A stretch of DNA of 45,007 nucleotides, from assembly GCA_027487695.1 (NCBI GenBank), contig JAIYDB010000111.1, forward strand, positions 1 to 45,007, read 5' to 3'. Positions within the stretch are counted from its first letter, which is position 1, and each line of letters begins with the position of its first letter. Made by a program: the position numbers and the translations under genes. The notes beneath the pieces are model-generated. The model was not told the origin of the DNA. It saw only the letters and a list, made by a program, of their open reading frames with translations, and made no database searches. The DNA comes from Cytophagaceae bacterium (GTDB lineage Bacteria > Bacteroidota > Bacteroidia > Cytophagales > Flexibacteraceae). Below are positions 1 to 10,700 of this stretch, piece after piece.

Positions 1-504
1 CATTGGGATAATAGCTTTATGGTAGCAGGCTTCCCATGGGTATCGAAATACGACTCAAGTGGGACACTAATATGGAGGTCTAGGTATTATGAAATGCCAT
101 CGTTTCAATTGCCACCTGTAGTTACTTCAGTGGTTTATCCTCAGAATGGCGATGTTCTTATTGCAGGTGGCTATGACCCAATAAATGGTGCAAGAGAAGC
201 AATGACCATTAGGGTTTCAGGTATGGGTCAAGAATTTCGTCCAGCGGAACCTCGACCACCACTTAGTGTAGAAAAAAATCAGGAACCTAACCTACAAGTG
301 TACCCAAATCCCTTTACCAATACCTTGCGTCTTTCTCATAAAGGTACCGCCCAGTTATTGGATGTCCATGGCAGGGTAATTATCTCCCAAGCTGTGGAAG
401 CAGGTGAGGAACTTAAAGTAGGCAATTTACCTAAGGGCATGTATCTACTCCGTCTGCAAAGTGTGGGTGGTAAGTTGTATGTGCGGAAGGTGGTTAAGGA
501 TTAA
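1..504 (+). CDS. C-terminal part of a T9SS-sorted surface or secreted protein (5' truncated)
   Basis: The reading frame is open from base 1, so the gene begins before the window; the first in-frame ATG at 19 is probably internal. The visible part is about 167 residues. The first ~80 residues ('VSKYDSSGTLIW', 'NGDVLIAGGY') resemble the repeat of beta-propeller or PQQ-like surface proteins. After a proline-rich linker comes a typical T9SS C-terminal sorting domain: 'LQVYPNPFTNTLRL', then 'LLDVHGRVI', 'NLPKGMYLLRLQ' and a final basic strand 'KLYVRKVVKD'. This domain directs Bacteroidota proteins through the outer membrane and is usually cleaved off. The function of the mature protein cannot be told from this fragment. 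A stem-loop terminator follows the stop codon. Confidence 0.85.
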   Translation, partial: HWDNSFMVAGFPWVSKYDSSGTLIWRSRYYEMPSFQLPPVVTSVVYPQNGDVLIAGGYDPINGAREAMTIRVSGMGQEFRPAEPRPPLSVEKNQEPNLQVYPNPFTNTLRLSHKGTAQLLDVHGRVIISQAVEAGEELKVGNLPKGMYLLRLQSVGGKLYVRKVVKD

Positions 505-510
505 CTAGAA

Positions 511-542
511 AAGGGTTATTGAGATTGAAGTCAGTAACCCTT
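511..542 (+). terminator. Stem-loop terminator after the truncated T9SS gene
   Basis: An 8-bp perfect stem (AAGGGTTA / TAACCCTT) is extended by TTGA/TCAG to about 12 bp around an 8-nt loop, 7 bases after the stop at 504. A T-rich stretch lies about 13 bases further on, so the U-tract is not immediate. The rest of the gap up to 775 shows no gene or clear repeat. Confidence 0.6.
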
Positions 543-775
543 ATTGAATAGCGATTTTTATAAAGCTGGCTTATACCTCTGCTAAATATTCGTGTACGAA
601 TTTAATGGCCATAGCCCCCTTCATCTGAGCGTAAATTAAACTCAGGAAAAATTTTCAGCTTGTCGGCAGAAAAACTCATTGTCTAAAATTGATTTTGCAA
701 CAGGCTATACAAAACTTATACTAAGTTGGGAAATACTAAGGTGGGCAAATGGCAGTAATCGGCAAAACTACAGCC

Positions 776-806
776 AAAAAAAACGGCTTGCCTTAGGCAA
801 GCCGTT
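776..806 (-). terminator. Rho-independent terminator of the 2242-residue T9SS gene
   Basis: A perfect 11-bp stem AACGGCTTGCC / GGCAAGCCGTT with a 3-nt loop is followed, on the minus strand, by an 8-T run (the A run at 776-783). It lies 25 bases past the minus-strand stop at 831. This is a textbook intrinsic terminator. Confidence 0.9.
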
Positions 807-830
807 CTACTGAAATTAATCAGCTATTGA

Positions 831-3800
831 TTATTGCTTCACTACTTGGAAGAAAGCAGGAACAGAACCATCTACAGATACACGTAAGGTGTACATAGCA
901 GCTGGTAGGTTGCTCAAGTTTAATTCAGTAGCTGAGCCAGATGTAGCAGTCATTACCACTTTACCAGTTACGTCAGTTAAGGTAATTACAGCATTGTTGA
1001 ACTGTAAAGCACCGAAAGTAACGCTCAATTTACCTGTTGTTGGGTTAGGGTAAATCTTTGTAGCTGCTTCTAAAATAGTATTTGAACTAGTGATACGCTC
1101 AGAAATTGTATCTGCACCACAAGCATTTGAAATAATTTGAACTAAATCAAACTCTTCAGTACCTACTGGAGGGATGAACGATCCGCTACCTGTAGTTAAT
1201 ACTGCTGTAGTGGTAGTGCTATTAATAAAGTAGTTGATAGTGCCGCCACCAGTTGCTGTGCTAGCAACAGTAACAGTTCTTCCACTTACAGAGCTAATGA
1301 AGCCTGCTGTAGGTGCAACTGCGTTAACAACTGTAACCGAATTAGAAGGTAACGATACACAAGAGTTAGCATTAGTTACTTGTACAGTGTAAGCACCAGG
1401 AGTGGTGATGTTAATTGTACGAGTAGTTTCGCCATTGCTCCATAGGTAGCTTACTGCATCAGCAGGAGCTGAAAGCACTGCAGGTGTTCCACTACAAATA
1501 GCTCCAGTTACTACTGTAATTACAGGGGTTTCTGAAATTGGCTGTGCGGTAAAGTTTAACGTAGCAAAGTTATTGGTAGGAGCAATATCGTTACTAGAAC
1601 GGAATGCAATACCTACAACATAAGTACCTACAGATGTTAAACCTAAAGTACGAGTTGGTAATGTTAACGGAGTACCTTGAACTACTGGAGTGCTTGGTAA
1701 GTTAACGCTATCAATTGTAGTTGCACCTCCTGGAGCAGTAATTGTGTAAATTACTCTTGTTACTAATCCGTTGAAGTTAGTTGTGTTTGTAATTACACCA
1801 TTGTATGATAAAGATGAACCAAGACAACCAGTAGTAGCAGCAGCGTTTACAGCAACAGTCATATCAGTAGGACCGTTTACAGTAACTGTAACGTCGGCAG
1901 TATCGGCACCGCAAATACTTGAAGCAATTTGTCTGATAGTGTAAGTACCAGGAGCAACAAATGTAATGCTTGGGTTAGCACTAGTGCTTGAACCACCTGT
2001 CCAAGTATAGCTATAGCTATTTGCGTTTGTTGCAGTATTAGTAACAATTACATTTAGCAAGTTTGCAGTAGTTGTAAAACCAGCTTGTGCTAAAGGTGTA
2101 ATAGTTGTTGTAACAGGTGCAGATGGTAACGACAAACATGGGTTAGTGAACGATGTGTAAGCAACTGTAAAAGAAGCTGCAGTATTCACTGTGATTGAAC
2201 GTGTAGTAGCACCGTTACTCCACAAGTAGCTGGCACCATCTGGAGCAGTCAAAGTAATTGACTGACCTTCGCAGATTGCAGTTGCGCCTGATGCAGTAAT
2301 TGTAGGAGTTGGTGATGGCTGAGCAACAACTACAGTAATTGTATCTGCATCGTTAGCGGTGTTGTTATCGCCAACAAAGTTTATACGAACAATAACTTGG
2401 TGGTTACCAGCTTCTGTAAATGTAAAGTTAGTTACTAAAGCAGTATCAGTTCTGCCGCCAATCAAGTAAGTCTGAATATCCGTACTACCAGTTGAAACTG
2501 TACCTGATGGGCTTTGGATACGATAAGTAAGTGTACCAACCTGACGAGGAGTAAAACCAGCAGCCGTGATAGCCGATCTGATTGGTAAAGATGTACCAAC
2601 GCAAGGGGCACCTGAAGCTAAAGCTTCTACAGACTTATCGGTATTTTCAGCTAGTCCATTTGGTACATAGAAGTAGTTCAATCCTGTTTCAGGACGATCG
2701 TTACCATTTAAGTAACGAACACCGCTACCTAAGCCTAAACGGTTTGCCGTATTGTTCCAAGATGCAATTCCTGAACCAGCATTTGTTCTAAATGAATGAA
2801 CAGTATCGCGGAAACGAATACCAGCTTGAACATTGAATACTAGAACAGTAGTTGGATCAAAGTTGCCAGTAAATGCGCCATATGAAAGCTGAACAGGACC
2901 ATTCTCCCACATTCTAACTTGGTAGTTAGCTGTAACTGAATCGCGAGCAGCACCAGTAGTACTGAATGCACGGTTATTGAACCACTGCACTACAAAAACT
3001 CTGTTTGGTGCATTGCCTAGTACTCCAGTTCTAATGTTTGAAGTAATAGTATCAATACCAGTAATTTGGTCAAATCCGAAGGCAGTTATTAAGCTATCAG
3101 AAGCTCCAGTACCCGCAGTTCCCATTGGATTAGTTTCTCCTGCAACAGCAGCACTTGTTCTTAAGGCAATATAACCGTTAGGGCTAATTCTTGCAACTCT
3201 AGGATTACGGCCACCAAACTGGAAGTTGAATGGCATATTCACATTTACAAAGTTGTTATCGTTACTTACACCACTCAAAGAAGCACTTCTTACAGAGGCA
3301 GGCAATTCGTCATAAACGCTATTATCCTGAACAAATGTATAAGGGATATCTCTACAAGCTATTGTAGCAATGTTGTTAATACCTAAGAAGTTGTTGTTCA
3401 AATCTTCATCTGCTAGCAATGTCATTTCAATACGCATACCCGTAGTAATTGGAGGGGTTGGTAGGTTGAAAGTCACATTCTGTGATTCGCCAGCTAAGAT
3501 TAGTGGGATAGATACAGTATCGGTAGTAAGTACTGCATTAGTTGCATTTAAGATAAAGCGTGTTGCTAACCTACCATCTGCAACTGGCTGTGTACCAGTA
3601 TTAGAAACTGAAATAGTTTGGCTAAATACGGTATTAGCACACATGGTAGTAGGAACTACAAAGCTAGGAACATTCAAACCTAAATCACGATTGTAAATAA
3701 TTGGTTGGTAACCAAATACTAAACCATCGTTTGGAATTACGCCTTCCGCTACACGCATGCTAGCAAAGTTGCTATATGCACGCTGAGCATCGGTCCAGTT

Positions 3801-6800
3801 TGACTGATCTAAGAAAATCTCGTTGTTGTAGAATGAACTAAAGTTCAAACGTAAACCACTTTGAACATTACGTAATGTACCTGTGTAGAATGATGGACCA
3901 TATACCACTTCAATTCTATTTGAACCTTCAAATAATCTGATTTGGTAATTCAAGTTAGCAGAATCAGTTGCTGGGATGCTAGAAACATCCATATTAGACC
4001 ACTGAATTACAAAAACTCTATCTGTTCCAACTGTTATGGTTGCAGTATCTACTCTTGAAGTTCCTAAGGTATTTCCAGATTGAATAGCGTTAAATGCGAT
4101 TACAGATGAATCTAGACCAGGTGCAACTGTACCTAAAACGTTATTAGTTGTAGTAACCCCTGTTGTAGTTGTGATTGATCTACGGAATACAATATAACCA
4201 TGGCGGTTTACAATAACTCTACCTACTCTATTACGTTGGAAAGCAAAGTTAATTGGCAACGGAATGTTAAGAGCCTGATTAATGTTGTTCACTGGTGGCA
4301 ACATTAACGCTGCGCCTAAGGTATTAATTGGCTCATAAACACCAAGAGCATTACTAAATGTATATCCTGGCAATAAACAGTTTCTTACAATGGTGTAATT
4401 GTTTACAATGTTAAATGTGTTATTCAAAATATCCTGATCGCCAGGGTTTGAAATCACAATTTGGAAACGATAAACACCCGCAACACCTGGCCTGTAGGCT
4501 GGTAAAACAATGTTTACTGACGATTGTGGGTTAATTAGTTCGGTTGTACTACCTTGAACAGAGTCAATTAGTTGGTTTGTTGCATTGTTAAATACATACA
4601 TTTTAACCGATGCGCCTACAACTAATACTGTAGCGTTATTAGTAATTGTAACAATAGGACGGAATGTAGTGCTATCGCAAAGGTTACCAATTACTGTTGG
4701 CATACCATTGATAGCGTCAACCAATAAATCATTAGAAAGTACTGGAGGGGTATAACCGAAAACCAAACCGCCTTGTGGAGTAATACCGTTATCTAAACGA
4801 ACCTGACCGTTGTTGCTATAACCTCTTAAAGCTGTTAACCAATCAGTTTGATCAAGGAACATTTCCTCAGCATAAAAATTAGTAGTATTTACTTTAATAC
4901 CAGCCTGAACTGTTCTAAATGTGCTACCTGCTGCATTGAAATAGAAATTGTTACCATAAGCAAATTCTATCTTGTTATCAATTTCGTGTAAACGAATTTG
5001 GTAGTTTAAATTAGCACTATCAGCCAATGGGAAGTTACTCACATCCATATTAGACCATTGTACTACGAAAATACGGTTAGGTGCGGTACCTAAAGTAGCG
5101 GTATCAACTCTAGAAGTACCAGCAAGGTTCATTGATTGCGGTAAGTTCATAGCAGCTAAAACTGTATCGCCAACACCGTTTAGAACATTAGTGGTTGCGG
5201 TAATGCCAGTTGTTGTAAGTACATTCTTCCTTAAAGCAATGTAACCATGGCGGTTAATAATTACTCTACCCATTGTTTTTCCTACAAAACGGAAGTTGAA
5301 TGGTAAGCCAATGTTAACTACTTGGTTGGTAGTATTTACCAGTGGAATCATTACAGGTGTTCCTGTAGTAGAAATTGGCTCATAAGTTCCTACAGATGCT
5401 GTACGAGCAAAGTTTGGAGCATTACAATTTCTAGTAACAGTAAATACTGTAGCGTTTAACAAATCATTGTTAAATGGAACTTGATCCCCTGCGTTTATAA
5501 CTCTGAAGCTAAATCTGTAGCCACCTAGGTTTGCTAATCTATAGATTGGCATAAACACAGTGTCAATAATAAACGGATCTAAAACTGAAGTATAGTTATA
5601 ATCAACAGAGTCAATAATACCATTGGTAGCATTATTAGTAACATACATTCTCACCGAGAAAGCAACGTTAGCATTTGATGCTGTATTAGCTAAGATAACA
5701 AAAGGCTTAACACCTACACTATCACACATAGTTGTGATTGCCAGTGTTGGGAACCCTCCAAAACCTAATAAACCAATATCATTGGTAGGAGGAGGCGGAG
5801 GTAAGAAATCAATAATTGTTCCGGTTGGTACTGGTGCACTAGATACACCTGTTTTTACAGAGCTAAAAATATTCTTTCCTTCAGTTGTGTTTACCCAAGA
5901 GTTAACTCCTAAGAAACTTTCACGAGCTTGGAAAGTAGAATCGTTCAACTTTATACCAACACTTACAGGCACATGGTAACCAGGACCACCTGAAAAAGTA
6001 TTGTTACCATAATGGAAACGGATACGACCACGTTCGTTAATAATCATTTGACCTTGGCTAAAGATAGTATCTCTATTTGAGCCAGTCGGATTTATTGCAA
6101 ATAAGCTATCCCACTGAATTACTACTTCACGGTTAGGAGCAGATCCTCTAATTTCATATTTGAAAGCAGAAACTGAACGAAGGGTATGGTTGGCACCAAA
6201 TAGGAATGCACCATTTTGAGTTCCAAGCCCATTAACAGCCATTTGAAGATTCGTAGCAAAGCTGCTTCTGTTTCCAAATAGAACAAAGCCTCTTCTGTGT
6301 GCAGAAATTTGATTGTATAGCGAACCAGCATAAGAAACACTAAAAGGAAGGTTTATTAAACCATTATTACCTGTGGCCAAAGCCATTACGTTAGTTCCAC
6401 CAGTAATAGGCACATATGGCTCATTGCTCTGAACAACTGTATAGTCTATATCGTTACAATTTCTATTTACAGTTACTGTAGAACGTAATGTATCGTTAAC
6501 AGCAACATCATCACCACCTATAAGGTTAACCGTTACGGTATATGCTCCTAACGATGGTAATAAAACAGGGGTAGTTAAATAAAGTGTATCAAAACCTCCA
6601 GCAGCAATAGTAGAACCAGCTACAGCTTGTGCACTTAAAACATTAGCACCTTGACTTACAGTTAATAAAAGGTTTGGAGTAGCTGTGTTTGCTCCACGGT
6701 TTCTAACAATAATACCAGGAAAAAGACTTGTACTATCACAAATTACAGCTCCTGATGGCATTTCAATTAAAGCATTTACCGCCAAATCGTTAGCTGCAGG

Positions 6801-7559
6801 AGGAACTGGGGTATAGATATATTTTAAACCTGCCGCAGGTGCAGTAGTACCAACAAATGGCATTGCATCGGCTGGCAAAACGCCAGCACTTGAGGTTTCC
6901 CAAGCAGAAGTGCCTGTTCCGGTAGATGTTCTAATAAAAAAATCGGTAAGTTCATTTGCTCTTAACCCTACAGAAGCAAGAGTACCAGCAGTACCACCAG
7001 TACCTCCATCGTTACCAGGACCATAGTGTACTTCTACTCTATTGGAACCTTCATACAATTGAAACTGCATATTAATTTGGCTTGTAGTAGCTGTTAAACG
7101 AACATAGTTTAAGTATTCCACTACAAAAACACGGTTAGGTGCTGTTCCAATTACTGATGACTTTATGGTACCTGCCGTTCCTGAAGAAAGGTCAGTTGCC
7201 ATACCCATCACGAATTGCGAATTTGCATTTGAAGTCACAAAAAGTTGGTAGGACGTGAATGCAATATCGCCAAATACAAGAACGCCGTTATTGTTTGCAG
7301 ATACTGAATTGAATGTTGTGCCATTAAAAACAAATGGAAAAGGCAGAGCAATTCCATTAATAGATGGTGCATCATCAACGTTTCCACCAGTTCTATGAAC
7401 AGTAGCTGTTGCACCAAGAGGAACAAATGGTGCATTTGATGTTGAAAACGAATACTGCAACTGGGCAAAGCTTATTCCTGGAAGCAGGAACAAAAGCCCA
7501 AACAGCAAAGCCAAGAGCTTATTTCGCTGTAAGATTTTCGTGAGGTAATTGTTTTTCAT
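831..7559 (-). CDS. Very large T9SS-sorted surface protein with five tandem ~345-residue units
   Basis: This 2242-residue protein has an N-terminal signal peptide (hydrophobic 'LLALLFGLLFLLPGISFA', cleavage expected before QLQYSF). Five related units begin near residues 33, 368, 713, 1061 and 1403, each opening with a 'YxF/YEPI' type strand and containing 'NRHGYIALR', 'NRVFVVQWSN' and 'NYQIRLxE' type segments; units 3 and 4 are the most alike. The joins resemble CARDB/Ig-like modules ('NDLLVDAINGMPT'). Residues ~1700-2150 hold PKD or Ig-like modules with 'SYLWSNGATTRSITV' repeated. The last ~80 residues are a T9SS sorting domain ('IYPNPTTGKLSV', 'LTDVTGKVV', 'NLPAAMYTLRV'). No enzymatic motif is visible. 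I infer an adhesin or surface-layer type role. The gene stands alone, with its own terminator downstream and a divergent A2M gene upstream. Confidence 0.88.
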   Translation of the reverse strand: MKNNYLTKILQRNKLLALLFGLLFLLPGISFAQLQYSFSTSNAPFVPLGATATVHRTGGNVDDAPSINGIALPFPFVFNGTTFNSVSANNNGVLVFGDIAFTSYQLFVTSNANSQFVMGMATDLSSGTAGTIKSSVIGTAPNRVFVVEYLNYVRLTATTSQINMQFQLYEGSNRVEVHYGPGNDGGTGGTAGTLASVGLRANELTDFFIRTSTGTGTSAWETSSAGVLPADAMPFVGTTAPAAGLKYIYTPVPPAANDLAVNALIEMPSGAVICDSTSLFPGIIVRNRGANTATPNLLLTVSQGANVLSAQAVAGSTIAAGGFDTLYLTTPVLLPSLGAYTVTVNLIGGDDVAVNDTLRSTVTVNRNCNDIDYTVVQSNEPYVPITGGTNVMALATGNNGLINLPFSVSYAGSLYNQISAHRRGFVLFGNRSSFATNLQMAVNGLGTQNGAFLFGANHTLRSVSAFKYEIRGSAPNREVVIQWDSLFAINPTGSNRDTIFSQGQMIINERGRIRFHYGNNTFSGGPGYHVPVSVGIKLNDSTFQARESFLGVNSWVNTTEGKNIFSSVKTGVSSAPVPTGTIIDFLPPPPPTNDIGLLGFGGFPTLAITTMCDSVGVKPFVILANTASNANVAFSVRMYVTNNATNGIIDSVDYNYTSVLDPFIIDTVFMPIYRLANLGGYRFSFRVINAGDQVPFNNDLLNATVFTVTRNCNAPNFARTASVGTYEPISTTGTPVMIPLVNTTNQVVNIGLPFNFRFVGKTMGRVIINRHGYIALRKNVLTTTGITATTNVLNGVGDTVLAAMNLPQSMNLAGTSRVDTATLGTAPNRIFVVQWSNMDVSNFPLADSANLNYQIRLHEIDNKIEFAYGNNFYFNAAGSTFRTVQAGIKVNTTNFYAEEMFLDQTDWLTALRGYSNNGQVRLDNGITPQGGLVFGYTPPVLSNDLLVDAINGMPTVIGNLCDSTTFRPIVTITNNATVLVVGASVKMYVFNNATNQLIDSVQGSTTELINPQSSVNIVLPAYRPGVAGVYRFQIVISNPGDQDILNNTFNIVNNYTIVRNCLLPGYTFSNALGVYEPINTLGAALMLPPVNNINQALNIPLPINFAFQRNRVGRVIVNRHGYIVFRRSITTTTGVTTTNNVLGTVAPGLDSSVIAFNAIQSGNTLGTSRVDTATITVGTDRVFVIQWSNMDVSSIPATDSANLNYQIRLFEGSNRIEVVYGPSFYTGTLRNVQSGLRLNFSSFYNNEIFLDQSNWTDAQRAYSNFASMRVAEGVIPNDGLVFGYQPIIYNRDLGLNVPSFVVPTTMCANTVFSQTISVSNTGTQPVADGRLATRFILNATNAVLTTDTVSIPLILAGESQNVTFNLPTPPITTGMRIEMTLLADEDLNNNFLGINNIATIACRDIPYTFVQDNSVYDELPASVRSASLSGVSNDNNFVNVNMPFNFQFGGRNPRVARISPNGYIALRTSAAVAGETNPMGTAGTGASDSLITAFGFDQITGIDTITSNIRTGVLGNAPNRVFVVQWFNNRAFSTTGAARDSVTANYQVRMWENGPVQLSYGAFTGNFDPTTVLVFNVQAGIRFRDTVHSFRTNAGSGIASWNNTANRLGLGSGVRYLNGNDRPETGLNYFYVPNGLAENTDKSVEALASGAPCVGTSLPIRSAITAAGFTPRQVGTLTYRIQSPSGTVSTGSTDIQTYLIGGRTDTALVTNFTFTEAGNHQVIVRINFVGDNNTANDADTITVVVAQPSPTPTITASGATAICEGQSITLTAPDGASYLWSNGATTRSITVNTAASFTVAYTSFTNPCLSLPSAPVTTTITPLAQAGFTTTANLLNVIVTNTATNANSYSYTWTGGSSTSANPSITFVAPGTYTIRQIASSICGADTADVTVTVNGPTDMTVAVNAAATTGCLGSSLSYNGVITNTTNFNGLVTRVIYTITAPGGATTIDSVNLPSTPVVQGTPLTLPTRTLGLTSVGTYVVGIAFRSSNDIAPTNNFATLNFTAQPISETPVITVVTGAICSGTPAVLSAPADAVSYLWSNGETTRTINITTPGAYTVQVTNANSCVSLPSNSVTVVNAVAPTAGFISSVSGRTVTVASTATGGGTINYFINSTTTTAVLTTGSGSFIPPVGTEEFDLVQIISNACGADTISERITSSNTILEAATKIYPNPTTGKLSVTFGALQFNNAVITLTDVTGKVVMTATSGSATELNLSNLPAAMYTLRVSVDGSVPAFFQVVKQ

Positions 7560-7713
7560 TGGGTTGTTTAGAGAAGTACAGGGGTTTATGAAATAATTGA
7601 TTTTTGAAATATTGATTCAGCAATGCCCTTAATGAATAGGGGCAGTCTTTTTATTCTAACACACAAATAACGGTGAAAGATGCAATGCAATCAAAAAATA
7701 TTTATAAAAATAA

Positions 7714-7749
7714 TTTTTTGGTACACAAACAAGGCTATGTACTATTTTG
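7714..7749 (+). promoter_or_regulatory. Possible Bacteroidota-type promoter of the A2M-pbpC-nudix operon
   Basis: A TTTTTTG element (7714-7720) lies 19 bases before TACTATTTTG (7740-7749). This resembles the Bacteroidota -33 TTTG / -7 TAnnTTTG pattern, with one extra base inside the -7 box. The A2M ATG is about 40 bases downstream. The region is AT-rich, so a chance match is possible. Confidence 0.3.
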
Positions 7750-7788
7750 ATTAGCTTTCGATAAAATATTCATTTTTCTTGAACTACA

Positions 7789-10700
7789 ATGGACTTAAAG
7801 CGCTCGTTAACAGTTGTTTTACTCATTATTGCTTCTGCGGTACTATTCGCTGGGGCTGCAAAATTTTTAAACCGTGTTTCAAAAAACAGCTCTATAAATG
7901 AAGCTAGTAGCACACCAGAAGGGCTGCATCCTGAGTTTGCTGCCTATATAAGCGGCTACACTTCAGGTTTTATTCACTCAGATGAAGGTATTAAAATCAG
8001 ATTTACAGAGGCAGTGATTGATTCTGGTGCTGTTGGCGAAGAAGTTGTTCCCAATCCTTTCAAACTAAATGTAGCTTGCAAGGCCTATTGGGACGATGAT
8101 CGTACTATTATATGTAAACCAGAAAAAACTTGGGAGCGTAACACGGTTATTGAAGGCAAGTTTAAGCTCGATAACTACTTTAAAATAGTTAATGAAGAGT
8201 TGGAGCTATTTCCAATCAGGGTGCAAACCATGCCTCAAGAAGCACAGGTAGCGTTTAAAAAGTGGATTAGCACATCGGTAAATAGTAATGAATATGACTT
8301 AGAGGTGGCTGTTAACCTCATAGATGGTGCTGAAAACAAGGATTTAGAAGAAGCTTTTGTTGCAAAGCTAGGTACCACCAAACTATCTGGAACGTGGAAC
8401 CACCATAGCAGGACAAAACACACTATAATCATTAGAGGTATAAAACGCACAAGCGCTGTTCAAACTTTAGAAGCAACCATTGATCTTGATAAAATAGGTG
8501 GTGAGGAAAGTTTAGCGTCAACTTTTGAGGTTCCTGCCCAAAACCAATTTCAGTGTTGGCAAGTAAAAGCAGATCGTGAAAAAGGCATCACCCTTAGTTT
8601 CAACGAAAATATAGTATCTGCCGATCAATTGAATGGGCTATTCTATTCAGAAAAATTTACTGTTTCGTCTATTGAAGTAGTAGGTACAGAAGTTTTCCTA
8701 TACGGTAGCTTCGACGAATATATTTATGGCGATTTTCAGATTAAGCTAGATGGTAATGTAAAAAGTACCGCTGGTAATAGCCTTGGCAATAGTACCTATT
8801 TAAGTGTTGACCTTGGCGGTAATTTGCCTGGCATTAAAGAAGAATTTAATGGGAACAATCAATATATGTACCCGGTGGCTGGCAATAGCAAGTTTTCGTT
8901 TAGTGCTAGGGGCTTAAAAAGTGCACTGTTGGTAATCAATGAGGTAGAAATGAGCCAAATTGAAAACTCTTTAACTGAATCGTATTCTGAACTAACAGGC
9001 ATAAAAGGAAAAGAAGTGGTGCGTAAGGTTGTGGGCTTAGGTACATTTTCAACCACAAGAGCCGATGGATATAATCTGTACCATCTTGATTTGAATACTT
9101 TATTCCCGCTTCAGCCGGGCAAAGGGTATCAGGTAAATCTGTCGTTCTCCGAAAGCGACCTGATTGAACCTTGTAATAACGATTTAGCAAGCATTGACCC
9201 ATTAAAAGACCCAGCCTTCTCTCAGACCGATAATTACTATGATTATTACTACGGAGAAAGCTCTGTAATGCAGTGCATCCGTCAGAAAGGGGGTAACAAC
9301 TCTGAAAGTACTAACTTTACTATCAATAGTTTTTTCCTTAAAACCAATATCGGGCTTATCGTTAAGAAGTTATCCAATTTTAAAACTGCTGTTTTTGCTG
9401 TAGATATTATGACTGGGGGCCCTAAAGCAGGCACAACAGTTAATATTCTAAAAAAAAAAAAAAAGGTAGTAGGTACTGGCACCACCAATACCGATGGACT
9501 TATCGTTTTCACCCATTCGGAAAATGCAGCGATTGTAAAAGCCACTGATGGCAGTAGCACCTCTATGCTACCCATCAATTCAAACTATGCACTTTCTGCA
9601 GTTTCTAATTATAGTTTAGAGGGTACAGGTTCCGATGTGAAAGCTGCCTACTTATTTAGCGAACGAGATATATACAGACCAGGCGATAGTATTCACTATG
9701 GTATTATTCTTCCTCCAAAGGCAGAACTAAATGCCGAAGAACAACGCCTACCTATTGTACTAGAAGTTACTGATAGCAAAGGAAGTAAAGTACTTTCTAA
9801 GGTTATTGCGAAGAACAATATCCAGATGCACAGGTACAGCTTGCCTACAAGGACAACTTGGCCTACCGGTACTTACAGGAGTACCTTAAGTATTGGTAAT
9901 AAAGTCACCTATCGTAATATCAAACTAGAAGCTACCAAGCCAAATAGACTAAATATAAGCCTAAAGGAAACTTCGGACTTTTTGGTAAACAATAGTTCAA
10001 GCACTTTTAATTTGCAAAGCACCTATTTATTTGGTGCTAAGTTAACCAATGGTAAAGCTTTAGTTACTGGTACCGCTACTGATATTCCTTATACTTTTGA
10101 AAAGTTTGCCGATTATACTTTTTACGGTAATACAGAAGGAAAGTCAGAAAACGTGGTACTTTTCGAAGGTAAACTTGGAGCAGAAGGAACCGTAAACTTA
10201 GATTGGACTCCTAATTTAAAAGGTATCAATCCACAGTTAATTAAACTAACCACTACGGTTTTTGAAGAAAGTGGTGAGCCAAGTGTAGAGTTTAGCACAA
10301 AGGTGGTTTTCCCAACCGCAAATGCTATTGGTATTAAGCCTGAAAAGGTATTTGAATATGGTTCGCCAAGTTATACGAGAACGGAGCCTATCAAGTTGAA
10401 CTATGTTTTCTTAAGCAAGGGTAAGTTAGCAACTCCACTTTCGCCTATTATTCTTAAGGTATTCAAACAAAACCAACGTTCGTGGTATAATGGTGAGTCT
10501 GACACTTATACTCAGCAAAATGAAAACCTAGAATCGCAGGTGTTTTCTGGGGCAATTCAATGGAAGAATAAGGGAGATTATACCTTCGATATTCCAACTC
10601 AATTTGCTGATGGGGAATACCGCTTCGAATTTGCAGCCTCTGATGGTTCTGCAAAAACGAATTTGATGTTGAGCATAAATGAATATGCTAGTGGTTCCAA

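Noticed and set aside
2000-6500. DNA repeats in the T9SS gene as a possible mobile or CRISPR-like array
   Set aside because: The periodicity is about 1 kb and is explained by duplicated protein units; there are no short identical repeats with unique spacers.
831-7559. Several plus-strand frames of 65-118 codons antisense to the large T9SS gene
   Set aside because: They are shadows of a single long coding frame with clear protein repeats and have no recognisable domains.
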